A stretch of DNA of 64,000 nucleotides, taken from Fundidesulfovibrio terrae (GTDB lineage: Bacteria; Desulfobacterota; Desulfovibrionia; Desulfovibrionales; Desulfovibrionaceae). Below are positions 34,282 to 43,171 of the stretch, one piece after another (the stretch's first letter is position 1; the number at the start of each line of letters is the position of its first letter). Below the pieces are notes generated by a model. The model did no database searches and was not told the DNA's origin. It saw only the letters and a program-made list of their open reading frames with translations. The stretch covers positions 248,001-312,000 of the forward strand of contig NZ_JAKZFS010000005.1 of NCBI RefSeq assembly GCF_022808915.1, in the 5' to 3' direction. The position numbers and the translations under genes are program-made.

Positions 34282-35652
34282 GTGAATACGTATACAAAGT
34301 TTGACAAACTGTTTATTCTTTTGTTGCTTACACTTGTCGCTGTTTTTGGCTTGTTGTTTTTGCGCATCATCCCCCCATTCCAGTCTCCAGATGAGTTTGA
34401 TCATGTGAAACGCGCCTATATGTTAAGTCGAGGCGTTTTTTTTCTTGAAACTCGGAAAGGGGAATCCACGGGCGGCATGGTTGACACCGCCCTCCTCAAC
34501 TTCATGGAAAAATTTACCAATCTTCCTTTTAAGCCATTGAATAAAATCAACCGGGAAGAAACCAGCTCTGCAAGCACGATTCGATGGTCTGGCCTTGAGA
34601 CTTATTCTACTGCTCCGGGAACTGGGTATTATTTTCCACTCATTTACACTCCGCAAGCAATAGGGCTTTTTGTTGGCAGAACCCTTAACCTGACTGTGTA
34701 CAGTTCGTATCAGCTTGCGAGAACTTGCAATATCGCAGTGTCCTTGGCTTTGCTATGGATCGCATTCTCCTATTGGCCTTGCAGTCCCCTCCTCGCGGCC
34801 CTTCTCATTCTCCCGATGAGCCTATTCCAACTAACTTCCGCATGCATTGACTATACATCAATATCATTAACTGCACTATTGATATCCATATTCTTGTACA
34901 TATCGGACTCAGCAAAGGATGAAAAAGAAAAATTATTTTATATCATGACGTTTCTGATATCCGTCATATCTTCTTGCCGCCTGCAGATGCTCCCAGTGTT
35001 TGCGCTCGTTATAATGTCGTGCTTTAATCCATTTCGTTGGCGCAAGATGTTGTTTGGATTTTTTTCTTTAGTTGGCGTATTATACTGGACGTTATACTCA
35101 ATAGTTAACACGGCAGACCTACGCGTTTCACAAGACGCATCAAAGGTCGACATCATCTTCTTCTACCTGAATAATCCAGTTAAGTTTATTGCTGTACTGT
35201 GTAATACTTTGTCGTCACGAGAATTAATCTCATGGTACACAAGTGGCCTGCTAGGCAGACTTGGGTGGCTCGACATAGCGTTCTCTGATTCGCAATATAT
35301 TTTCTTGCTTATATGTTTGTCGCTCACCATTGTGCTATCGATTTCCATCAAGACTTTTGCCAGCATGAAGATTGAAAGATTCTTAATATTGCTTGCATCC
35401 ATCGTGTCAATATTTATTGTGTTCGCCTCTATGCTTATAGGCTGGTCTAAACATCCAGCGCAAATCATTTCCGGGGTACAAGGACGATATTTCACCTTAC
35501 CATTCATACTTTTTTCCTTTTCGATTTCATCTACATGGAAAGGACACGATTCCATTTACCGCAGAATTGGCCTTTCATTAAATGCAGTATTTATTATATT
35601 TGCCGCGCTGGTGATGCCTATTGCAATAATATATCGGTACTACTTGGGGTGA
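34282..35652 (+). CDS. DUF2142-type polytopic membrane protein
   Basis: 456 residues with about ten to twelve hydrophobic segments. After the first segment comes a conserved-looking periplasmic loop, PPFQSPDEFDHVKRAYMLSRG, which matches the acidic first loop of DUF2142 and related GT-C-like membrane proteins (acidic residues at the start of the first periplasmic loop act as base/metal ligand in GT-C enzymes). It is probably a membrane glycosyltransferase that uses the lipid-linked sugar made by the preceding GT2. The start is GTG with CGGAG five bases upstream. AT-rich, with codon use unlike the flanks. Confidence 0.75.
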   Translation: MNTYTKFDKLFILLLLTLVAVFGLLFLRIIPPFQSPDEFDHVKRAYMLSRGVFFLETRKGESTGGMVDTALLNFMEKFTNLPFKPLNKINREETSSASTIRWSGLETYSTAPGTGYYFPLIYTPQAIGLFVGRTLNLTVYSSYQLARTCNIAVSLALLWIAFSYWPCSPLLAALLILPMSLFQLTSACIDYTSISLTALLISIFLYISDSAKDEKEKLFYIMTFLISVISSCRLQMLPVFALVIMSCFNPFRWRKMLFGFFSLVGVLYWTLYSIVNTADLRVSQDASKVDIIFFYLNNPVKFIAVLCNTLSSRELISWYTSGLLGRLGWLDIAFSDSQYIFLLICLSLTIVLSISIKTFASMKIERFLILLASIVSIFIVFASMLIGWSKHPAQIISGVQGRYFTLPFILFSFSISSTWKGHDSIYRRIGLSLNAVFIIFAALVMPIAIIYRYYLG

Positions 35653-35700
35653 AGAATTATTCAACATGCGCCCAGGGCAAAAGATCCAGGCACAAACAAG

Positions 35701-35750
35701 AAACCGCCTCGCTCGGTTCCGGTTCGGGACTGAAGAGGCGGTTTGCTTCT
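35701..35750. terminator. Hairpin ending the AT-rich gene block
   Basis: AAACCGCCTC pairs with GAGGCGGTTT over a 24-base loop, followed by a T-rich tail on the plus strand and TCTTGTTTG on the minus strand. It can serve both the DUF2142 transcript and the convergent CheY transcript. Confidence 0.65.
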
Positions 35751-35756
35751 TGATCG

Positions 35757-35815
35757 CGTTCAGATCGTTGAGGCCGCTTCGCTCGGCCTGTGAGGCGTGC
35801 CTCTCTGTCTGAACG
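35757..35815. repeat. Three-way-junction inverted-repeat structure
   Basis: An outer stem CGTTCAGA/TCTGAACG (35757-35764 with 35808-35815) encloses two hairpins: AGGCCG/CGGCCT (35771-35776 with 35784-35789) and GAGGC/GCCTC (35792-35796 with 35799-35803). All three stems are perfect. It lies between the AT-rich block and the CheY gene and is not coding. Confidence 0.6.
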
Positions 35816-35879
35816 TGGTGAGGCGAAGCTCAATTCGCACCGTTACGCATTCTTTACGAACGCCCCCCACGGGCCAGTC

Positions 35880-36257
35880 CTACCTGCGCGCCGCCCCCAA
35901 GAGGCTTGTGATGCTCTCGAGCACCTCGTCCACGTCGAGGGGTTTGGTGATCACCTTCCTGGCTCCAAAATCCTTGGCCCAGGAGAGCGTCTCCAGATCG
36001 GTAAAGGAACTCCCCGCGCTCATGGCCACAATGGGCAGGCTCGGACGTATCTTGAGCAGTTCGGTGATGGTGGCCAGCCCCTCCTGGCGCGGCATGAAGA
36101 TGTCCATAAACACCAGGTCGGCGGGCTGTTTCCTGAAGAGGTCCACCGCCTCCACGCCGTCTCCTGCGGTGACGACCTCGTGACCCTGCTGCGCGAGCAG
36201 GGTCGAGAAAAACACTCGTATCATCTCCGCGTCGTCCACGACCAGTATCCGAGCCAT
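35880..36257 (-). CDS. CheY-like single-domain response regulator
   Basis: 125-residue receiver domain without an output domain. The acidic pair is in ILVVDDAEM, the phospho-acceptor Asp in LVFMDIFMPRQEG, the Thr/Ser position in IVAMSAGSS and the Lys in VITKPLD. ATG is preferred to a GTG two codons upstream because GGAG lies five bases before the ATG and overlaps the GTG. It follows the chemoreceptor gene by 40 bases, so it probably receives phosphate from the neighbouring hybrid kinases or from the chemotaxis kinase. Confidence 0.94.
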   Translation of the reverse strand: MARILVVDDAEMIRVFFSTLLAQQGHEVVTAGDGVEAVDLFRKQPADLVFMDIFMPRQEGLATITELLKIRPSLPIVAMSAGSSFTDLETLSWAKDFGARKVITKPLDVDEVLESITSLLGAARR

Positions 36258-36297
36258 GGTCACTCCTTCTCCGTTTTCGCCGCCAAGGGCGTTCGGG

Positions 36298-38949
36298 CTA
36301 TTTCAGCATGTGACAGGCGTCCCGGCCCTGTTCGGCCTGCTGGGTGCACATGCTCTGTATAAGCCGGTTGAGCGATTCAAACTTCTCATTGAGGCCGCGC
36401 ACGGCCTCCACCGACAGATCCATGCCCTGCGCGATCTCCGAGGCCAGCTGGTTGACCTCTTCGGTTGAGCGGGTGATCTCCTCCACGGCTTCGGCCTGTT
36501 CCTCGGACGCGTTGGCGATGGCGTGAACCTGCGAGGCGGTGGATTCGGACATGCCCACGATCTCCCGTAGGGACACCCCGGCCGTATCCGCCAGCTGCGT
36601 GCATTCGGCAGCGGCCTTGGCCGCCTTGTCGGACTCGACGATGTTGGCCCGGGTGCCCTCCTGGATGGCCAGAACCACCTTGGCCACGTCCTTGGTGGCC
36701 TCCATGGTCTTCTCGGCCAGCTTGCGCACCTCGTCGGCGACAACAGCGAAACCGCGCCCGGCGTCACCGGCGCGGGCGGCCTCGATGGCCGCGTTCAGGG
36801 CCAGGAGGTTGGTCTGGTCGGCGATGTCGTTGATGACGGTCATCACCTGGCTTATGCCCTCGGCCTGCTGCCCGAGGGCGGCCATGTTGCGGCTCTGGGC
36901 GTCGGTCAGATCGCGGATGCGCCCGATGGCCCCCGTGACCTGTCCCACCACCTCCGCGCCGTTCTGGGCCCTCTGCCGGGCGGTTTCGGCGTTGCCGGAG
37001 ACTTGGGAAGCGCTCCTGCTCACTTCGAGCACCATCCGCTTGAGCTTTTCCGAGGCGTCCAGGGCCTCGCCCACCCGCTGCTGCTGGGTCTTGGCGCCGC
37101 TGCTGGACTCAGTCACGTGGTGTTCAAGGCGTTCGCTGTCGTTGTTGACCTCGGCGGCCAGGGTGTCGGCCTCGCCCGCGATGCGGGCAATGGTTTCGTT
37201 CTGTTCCTTGAGCAACTGCAGGTTGCGCTTGATGTCGGTCAGGGCCGTGAGCATGGCCATGACCCCGACCATGTTTCCGGCTTCGTCCTGGATGGGGGCG
37301 GTGTCGATCTTCACGAAGAACTTCTCCCCGCCTGAGTGCGCGCCCTCGTATTCCACGTTGGTCATGATCTCGCGCTTGTCGATGACCTGCCGGATGATCG
37401 TCTCCAACTGCCGGTGGGAGGAGAACACCTGGGAGAGGTCCTTGCCCACGTAGTCCTCGGGCATGTGCTTCTCGTGGAGGAAGTGGGCCAGCCATTGGTT
37501 CACCAGATGGGCCTTCCCGTTTAAGTCCGTGACGATGCAGGGCAGGGTCACGGCGTTCAGGATTCCCCGGGCGAAAGCCAGGCGGGCCTTGAGTTCCGCC
37601 ACCATCTTCTCGATGGCTTCCTTGAGGTGCCCCATCTCGGCGGTGAACGTCCCCTTGAGGCTGGCGTCCAGATCGCCTCCGGCCACCTGCTCCGCGTAGT
37701 GGAGCACCGCGCCCAGGGGCCGGTTGAGGGTCTTGCGGGTGAGCCAGATGAAGGCGGCGGCGGCCAGCGCCAGGAAGAAGGCCCCGAAAATCGCCAACCG
37801 CAGGACGATGCCCTCGATCTCGTTGCGCAAGTCGGAGGTCTGGGCGGCCACGGCCCTGTCGATGTCGTCGGTATATTCGCCCATGCCGACAACCCATCCC
37901 CAGGGTTTGAAGAGCTTTACGTAGGAGAGCTTGGGATAGGTTTCGGTGGTCGCCCCTCCGTCCTTGGTGGGCTTGGTCCACTGGTAGACCACATAGCCGT
38001 CCCCGGCCATGGTGGCCACGTCCACCATGGCCACGAACAGGTTTTCGGACTTGCCCGGAATCTCTTCCATCTTGCCCGAGAGCCCGGCCTGCTTGTGGGT
38101 GGCTTTGTTGAATGCCGGTGAATCAAGCGCCTTGCCCACCAACTGGGGCGAGGTGGGGTGCATGAGGGTGATGGGCACGGGCCGGGTGGTGTCGGTTATC
38201 CAGAAGTAGTTGCCGTCGTCCAGACGCATCTGGGCCACGGCGGCCTTGGCGTCCTCCTGCATGCGTTTGGTGATGTCCTCCATCCAGGAGCCGGCTCCGA
38301 ATATCCAGCCCAGCTCGGGCAGCAGGTGCACGAAGGATATCTTCTCCTTGGGGCTGCCCTTCTGGCCGGGCTTGTCCCACATGTAGCTGACCATGCCCTC
38401 TCCGTGCTCCTTGGCCGTCTTCACGATATCCTGGAACATGGGCGTGCCGTGGGGGTCCTTGAAGTCCTTGAGGTCCTGCCCGTCCAGCTCGGGCTTGACC
38501 GGGTGCATGACCATGCGGTGTTCGGTGTCGTTGATCCAGATGTAGTTGCCCTCGTCGAAACTGGCGTTCCTGGCCATCTGCTTAATGCGGGACTTGATCT
38601 CCTCCATGGGGAGCTTGTCCTTGTTGGCGATCAGGAACTCCTTGGCCTGGTTGTAGACGCCGTCCACCACGAGCTTGAGCTCGTCGCGTTTACGGCGCTT
38701 GAGGGCCTCCTTGTCCTGGGAGAGTTTGTAGTAGGAGTTCACTACCTCGTAGGCCAGGGTAACGTAATTCTTACGCTCCATCTTGGCCGCCGCGTACATT
38801 TGCCCCGAGAGATCGTGTTCGCTACGCTTGGCGTACTGTTCCAGCTGGGAGATCATATAGGCCAGGGAAACCGCGCCACCCACCATGAGGATGACCACGA
38901 AAAGAAGAGTGACCTTGACGCCGATCGATGCCTCGGAAAGCCGTCTCAT
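36298..38949 (-). CDS. Methyl-accepting chemotaxis protein with two Cache modules, HAMP and PAS
   Basis: 883 residues. A membrane segment (about 11-33) leads into two tandem single-Cache modules (about 60-230 and 235-375), each with the same pattern: [17 protein letters not shown]...[10 protein letters not shown] and [20 protein letters not shown]...[11 protein letters not shown] second membrane segment (about 385-407), HAMP (to 460), a PAS domain (about 465-590) and a methyl-accepting signalling domain follow, with the hairpin tip [22 protein letters not shown]. No C-terminal CheR-tethering pentapeptide. The tandem Cache form suggests small organic acids as ligands. It lies 48 bases after the hybrid kinase. 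Confidence 0.94.
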   Translation of the reverse strand: MRRLSEASIGVKVTLLFVVILMVGGAVSLAYMISQLEQYAKRSEHDLSGQMYAAAKMERKNYVTLAYEVVNSYYKLSQDKEALKRRKRDELKLVVDGVYNQAKEFLIANKDKLPMEEIKSRIKQMARNASFDEGNYIWINDTEHRMVMHPVKPELDGQDLKDFKDPHGTPMFQDIVKTAKEHGEGMVSYMWDKPGQKGSPKEKISFVHLLPELGWIFGAGSWMEDITKRMQEDAKAAVAQMRLDDGNYFWITDTTRPVPITLMHPTSPQLVGKALDSPAFNKATHKQAGLSGKMEEIPGKSENLFVAMVDVATMAGDGYVVYQWTKPTKDGGATTETYPKLSYVKLFKPWGWVVGMGEYTDDIDRAVAAQTSDLRNEIEGIVLRLAIFGAFFLALAAAAFIWLTRKTLNRPLGAVLHYAEQVAGGDLDASLKGTFTAEMGHLKEAIEKMVAELKARLAFARGILNAVTLPCIVTDLNGKAHLVNQWLAHFLHEKHMPEDYVGKDLSQVFSSHRQLETIIRQVIDKREIMTNVEYEGAHSGGEKFFVKIDTAPIQDEAGNMVGVMAMLTALTDIKRNLQLLKEQNETIARIAGEADTLAAEVNNDSERLEHHVTESSSGAKTQQQRVGEALDASEKLKRMVLEVSRSASQVSGNAETARQRAQNGAEVVGQVTGAIGRIRDLTDAQSRNMAALGQQAEGISQVMTVINDIADQTNLLALNAAIEAARAGDAGRGFAVVADEVRKLAEKTMEATKDVAKVVLAIQEGTRANIVESDKAAKAAAECTQLADTAGVSLREIVGMSESTASQVHAIANASEEQAEAVEEITRSTEEVNQLASEIAQGMDLSVEAVRGLNEKFESLNRLIQSMCTQQAEQGRDACHMLK

Positions 38950-38997
38950 CGTGGATCTCCTTGTGGTCGCCGCGAAGAACGGCCGGCGGCCGCGATT

Positions 38998-41900
38998 CTA
39001 CCGGGCATCCCCGGCCGTGTTCTTCACGCGGTTCATTTCAGCCGATGTCTGATCGAAAAGCGTCTTCAAGCCGTCCAAGGCCGCGACGCCAGGGGCGCCC
39101 CCTTTGACGGCGGCCGCTTCCACCCTCCTGGCCGCCTCACTCAGGCGGAGCGCGCCGACTCCGGCCGCGTTGCCCTTGATACGGTGAGCGTAGAGCCTGA
39201 CATTCGCCGCGTCGCCCGCCGCGTCAGCGCGGGACAGCTCCGCGAGGTCCTCGGGAGTGGCCCTGATGAAGGTCGCCTCCATGGCCTCGAGGAGCGCGGT
39301 CATGCCCTTGAGCCGGGCCAGGGCGACCTCCCGGTCCAGAAGCGGCGCCTCGCCGGGTTCCGGCGCGGGTCGCTCCCCGGAACCGCCGGAAGCCCCCTCC
39401 CCCATTTCCGGAGTGGAGACGAGCGTCTTTTCCCGGGCTTCCGCACGTTTAGAGAGAGGTGCATGTCGTGCCAGTACCAGCAAAACCTCGTCCAGGTCCA
39501 CCGGCTTTGTCACGTAATCATCCATTCCGGCGGCAAGGAACGCCTCGCGGTCGCCTTGCATGGCCTGGGCGGTGATGGCCACGATGGGCAGGCTCTTGCC
39601 GGCCTCGCCGCAGGCCCCTGCCCGTATGGCCCTGACGGCCTCCATGCCGTCCATCACAGGCATGCGTCCGTCCATGAGCACCAGGTCGAAGCCGCCCTGC
39701 TTGAGCTTTTCCAGGGCCTGGGCTCCGTCCTCGGCCAACACCACCTCGTGCCCGAATCCCCCCAGGAACGAGCTCAGGAGCTCCCGGCCCATTTCGTGGT
39801 CTTCCGCCAACAGGATGCGCATGGGCTTGAGATGCTCGGCCGACCACAGTTTTTCTTGCCTGAGCTGGCGGGCGTCCTCGTGGTCGATGCCCGGCTTCAA
39901 GGGCAGGGAAAGGGAGAAGCGCGAGCCGCCCCCCGGCCGGGGCTGGTAGGAAAGCGTCCCGCCCAGAAGCTTGGTCAGCTTGCGGCTGATGGAAAGCCCG
40001 AGCCCGGTGCCGCCGTACTTGCGCCCCACGCTCTCGTCCGCCTGCCGGAAGCTTCTGAAGACAAGGGAGCTCTTGTCCTCGGGGATGCCGATGCCGGTGT
40101 CCTCGACGGTGAAGGCGGTCACGCCCTTGGAATAGGCCACCGTCACCGTAACCCCGCCCTCTTCGGTGAACTTCACCGCGTTGGAGCAGAGGTTTGCCAG
40201 GATGGCCCGCAGCTTGGTGGGGTCGGAGACCACGAACCGGGGCACGTCGTCGTCAATGACCAGGTCCAGCCTGAGCCCTTTGGCCTCGGCTTGGTGGGAG
40301 AACGTGACCACCATGTCCTGCACGAGTCTCGGCAGGTTGAAATCTATGGCCTCCACCTCGGCCTTTCCCGCCTCGAGCTTGGAAAAATCCAGGATGTCGT
40401 TGACAAGCGCCAGAAGCCCGTGGCTGCTCTTGTGGATCATCTCCAGGAAACGCCCGGCCTCACCGGAGGCCCCCCTGCGCAGGGCCAGGTCGGACAGGCC
40501 CAGGATGGCATTGATGGGGGTGCGCACCTCGTGGCTCATGTTGGCCAGGAAGATCGACTTGGCCCTGGTGGCCTCCTCCGAGCGCCTGCGCGAGCGTTCG
40601 AGCTTCTCGGCGGTGCGGGTCAGTTCCCGGTTGGCCTCTTCCAGCTCGCGGGCCTTGGCTTCCAGGTCGGTGGTCTTGCGGGAGAGGTCCTCGGTCCTGT
40701 CGCGCACCAGCTGCTCCAGGCTCTCGTTGAGCTCATGGAGCTTCTCCTCGGCCATTTTCCGGTCGGTTATGTCCGCGTACATGCCAAAGGACCCTGCGAA
40801 ATGTCCCTCGCGATCCGTGACGGGAGTGACCGAGGCGATGGTGCACAGGATGGTTCCGTCCTTGCGCAGGAACATCCGTTCGCGCTTGCGGTCGAGACGG
40901 CTCCGGCGACCGCGGTTTGTGTTCCGGTCCTGCCGGTAGGGTTCGTACAGGAACATCTCCATGTGCTGCCCAACGATGTCGGCAGGCTCGTAGCCCAACA
41001 TGTCCGCCATGACCGAGTTCACATAGGTGATGCGCTGAGCGGGGTTGAGAACGGCGATTCCTTCGTTTGCGGTTTCCACGATGCGCCTGAAGCGCTCCTC
41101 GCTCTCCTTGAGCTCCTGCTCGGCCACCGCGCGCTCTGCGATCTGCCCGAGGTGCTCGGCCACCACCTGGATGATCTTGCGTTCGTCGCGGGTGAAGGGA
41201 CCGTCGTCCAGGACGGTCTTCGGCTCCGGGTAACCCGCCTCCACGAAGCCGTGGCACTGTCCTCGCACCAGAATGTCCTCGGTGATGGACGCCACCGGAG
41301 TCCTGAAACCGGGAGGGGCATGCTGCACGCCTTCGTAAACGATTCTGGCCACGGCGGATTCTCCGAAGGTGAGCACCGGAGGGAGCAGCGTCGCGGCCTC
41401 CCCCAGGATGCCACCGAGGGTGACGCCGCGCTTCTGGCTCAGGTGGGAGATTCCGTAAAGGCAGTCGAGCATCTTCACCCGCTCATCCAGTTCGGCGGTG
41501 CGGCGCAGAAGCTCCATGCCAGCCCGCTTGTTCTCGGTGACGTCGCGAATGATGCCCACCACGAAGCGGTTGCCCGAAGTGTCGATGTAGCGGGTCTTGG
41601 TGGTGACGATGACCCGAATCTGGCCGAACTTGTCGGTGATGACCTCGTCGGAGATGTCTTCCTCTCCGGTTTCGAGCACCACGGCGTCCCTTTTCCAGAA
41701 GAAATCCACCTGCGCCTTGGGGAAGAAGTCCGAGTCGTCCCGGCCCAGGACCTCCTCGCGGGACTTGCCGATCAGCGTGCACAGGGCGTCGTTGACCAGG
41801 ATGAAGCTGTGCCGGTGGTCCTTGACGAATATGGGGTCCGAGATGCTGTTTATGATCTTGTCCAGAAACTCGCGGGACGCGGCGGTATCGCGTTCGGCCC

Positions 41901-43002
41901 GCTCGCGCCGGGCGATGTCCTGGGTGAGGGTGTGGGCCATGGAGTCGAAGGACTTGGCCAATTGGCCAAGCTCCCCATCGGCGTAGTCGAGCCCGCTGCG
42001 CGTGTCCATGTTGCCCGCGCTGAGCATGCCGGCCGCGTCGATGAGGCGCTTTACCTTGCCCACGATGATCAGCCTTCCCGCAAGGATGGCCACGCTCAGG
42101 GCCAGGGCGGTGGCGGCCAGCACGAGCAGTATGTCGCGCAGAAGGATGCCGTGGGCCCGGCTCAGAGCAGCGGATTCGGGCATCCTGACCCAGAAGTGCA
42201 TGTAGGGCTCGCCGCCGTCTTTAAGGCGCAGCCGCCGGTAGGCCACGATCTGGCCGAGACCGTCGGCGTCTCGGGCTCTGATCACGGCCCTGTCCGGGAC
42301 TGAGGTCATGAGCGCCAGGGAGTCCCGGTCCAGGGCGCCTCCCGGGACCGGGCCCGACCCTGGAGGAGAGCTGGTGAAGAGGATCGTCCCATTGCGGTCG
42401 GCGACATCGAAAACCGTTCCGGCGGGCAGACCCGGCATGCGGGAGAGAGGTTCGAACAGGCCCAGATCCACGATGGCCACGGCGATGCCCGCCGCGTCTC
42501 CGGATCCGAACGGAGCGGCGAAAGCAATGCCGGGGCGCCCGTCGGCCTGGGTGCGCAGGAAGCCACTGGCCGAAAATGCTTGCGCGGCCTGGATCGGCCG
42601 GAAAAATGGAGCCTTGAGCAACGCCTCGCGGTCCACTGGCTCGGCGGCCACCATGCGGGAGCCGTCGGCCCGGCACAGGAGCAGGTTCAGGTATCCGCTG
42701 CCCGCCTTGAGCGCCCGGCGCAGAATGGCGCCGCTTTCCTCGCCGTCGTCCAGCGAGGTCGCGGGAAGAGCGCTCAACACGGAAAGCATGCGCCGCGTGG
42801 ACTCGGTGGCGATGCTTTGGATGTCGGCCGTTTCCTCCACCAGCGCCGCCGCGTCGGACTTCACCATGTCCAGGGCGTGCTGCTGGCGCTCCACCCCAGC
42901 ATTGATGATCACGGCCAGCGGAGGCAGGACGCACAGAAAGACGAGCAAAAGAATCTTCTTCTGGACTGATCCGCGCAGGATCTTTTCCAAACCCGTCTTC
43001 AT
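38998..43002 (-). CDS. Hybrid sensor histidine kinase: Cache-HAMP-PAS-GAF-PAS-HisKA-HATPase-REC-HPt
   Basis: 1334 residues. Membrane segments at about 17-36 and 288-312 flank a periplasmic Cache-type sensor. HAMP (313-366) is followed by PAS (380-490), a GAF-like domain (505-625) and a second PAS (640-750), a coiled coil (750-815), HisKA with His 824 (MSHEVRTPINAILG), HATPase (about 925-1035; VEDTGIGIPED, GGTGLGLSIS), a receiver with Asp 1111 (LVLMDGRMPVMDG), and an HPt domain with His 1273 (AHRIKGNAAGVGA). All phosphorelay residues are present, so it can pass phosphate His-Asp-His to a separate regulator, plausibly the CheY-like protein two genes on. Confidence 0.94.
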   Translation of the reverse strand: MKTGLEKILRGSVQKKILLLVFLCVLPPLAVIINAGVERQQHALDMVKSDAAALVEETADIQSIATESTRRMLSVLSALPATSLDDGEESGAILRRALKAGSGYLNLLLCRADGSRMVAAEPVDREALLKAPFFRPIQAAQAFSASGFLRTQADGRPGIAFAAPFGSGDAAGIAVAIVDLGLFEPLSRMPGLPAGTVFDVADRNGTILFTSSPPGSGPVPGGALDRDSLALMTSVPDRAVIRARDADGLGQIVAYRRLRLKDGGEPYMHFWVRMPESAALSRAHGILLRDILLVLAATALALSVAILAGRLIIVGKVKRLIDAAGMLSAGNMDTRSGLDYADGELGQLAKSFDSMAHTLTQDIARRERAERDTAASREFLDKIINSISDPIFVKDHRHSFILVNDALCTLIGKSREEVLGRDDSDFFPKAQVDFFWKRDAVVLETGEEDISDEVITDKFGQIRVIVTTKTRYIDTSGNRFVVGIIRDVTENKRAGMELLRRTAELDERVKMLDCLYGISHLSQKRGVTLGGILGEAATLLPPVLTFGESAVARIVYEGVQHAPPGFRTPVASITEDILVRGQCHGFVEAGYPEPKTVLDDGPFTRDERKIIQVVAEHLGQIAERAVAEQELKESEERFRRIVETANEGIAVLNPAQRITYVNSVMADMLGYEPADIVGQHMEMFLYEPYRQDRNTNRGRRSRLDRKRERMFLRKDGTILCTIASVTPVTDREGHFAGSFGMYADITDRKMAEEKLHELNESLEQLVRDRTEDLSRKTTDLEAKARELEEANRELTRTAEKLERSRRRSEEATRAKSIFLANMSHEVRTPINAILGLSDLALRRGASGEAGRFLEMIHKSSHGLLALVNDILDFSKLEAGKAEVEAIDFNLPRLVQDMVVTFSHQAEAKGLRLDLVIDDDVPRFVVSDPTKLRAILANLCSNAVKFTEEGGVTVTVAYSKGVTAFTVEDTGIGIPEDKSSLVFRSFRQADESVGRKYGGTGLGLSISRKLTKLLGGTLSYQPRPGGGSRFSLSLPLKPGIDHEDARQLRQEKLWSAEHLKPMRILLAEDHEMGRELLSSFLGGFGHEVVLAEDGAQALEKLKQGGFDLVLMDGRMPVMDGMEAVRAIRAGACGEAGKSLPIVAITAQAMQGDREAFLAAGMDDYVTKPVDLDEVLLVLARHAPLSKRAEAREKTLVSTPEMGEGASGGSGERPAPEPGEAPLLDREVALARLKGMTALLEAMEATFIRATPEDLAELSRADAAGDAANVRLYAHRIKGNAAGVGALRLSEAARRVEAAAVKGGAPGVAALDGLKTLFDQTSAEMNRVKNTAGDAR

Positions 43003-43171
43003 GCGGCGCGGCCTTTTCGATGGTTGATCGGCTTGCGTCGGCAGCGAACCGGTATCGGATATCGGGAACTTCTATTGAAAACTCCAGCGAATCGTATTTC
43101 ATTGCGACAAAAACGGCAATGAGTCCGATCCTTCTCCAGCAAGGACATTCCCGCCCCTGACCTCCTTCTCG

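Noticed and set aside
38158-42303. Very long open frame (about 1380 codons) on the plus strand
   Set aside because: It lies antisense to the chemoreceptor and hybrid kinase, which have full domain evidence. The translation is rich in Gly/His/Val/Ala without domains, the usual shadow of high-GC genes.
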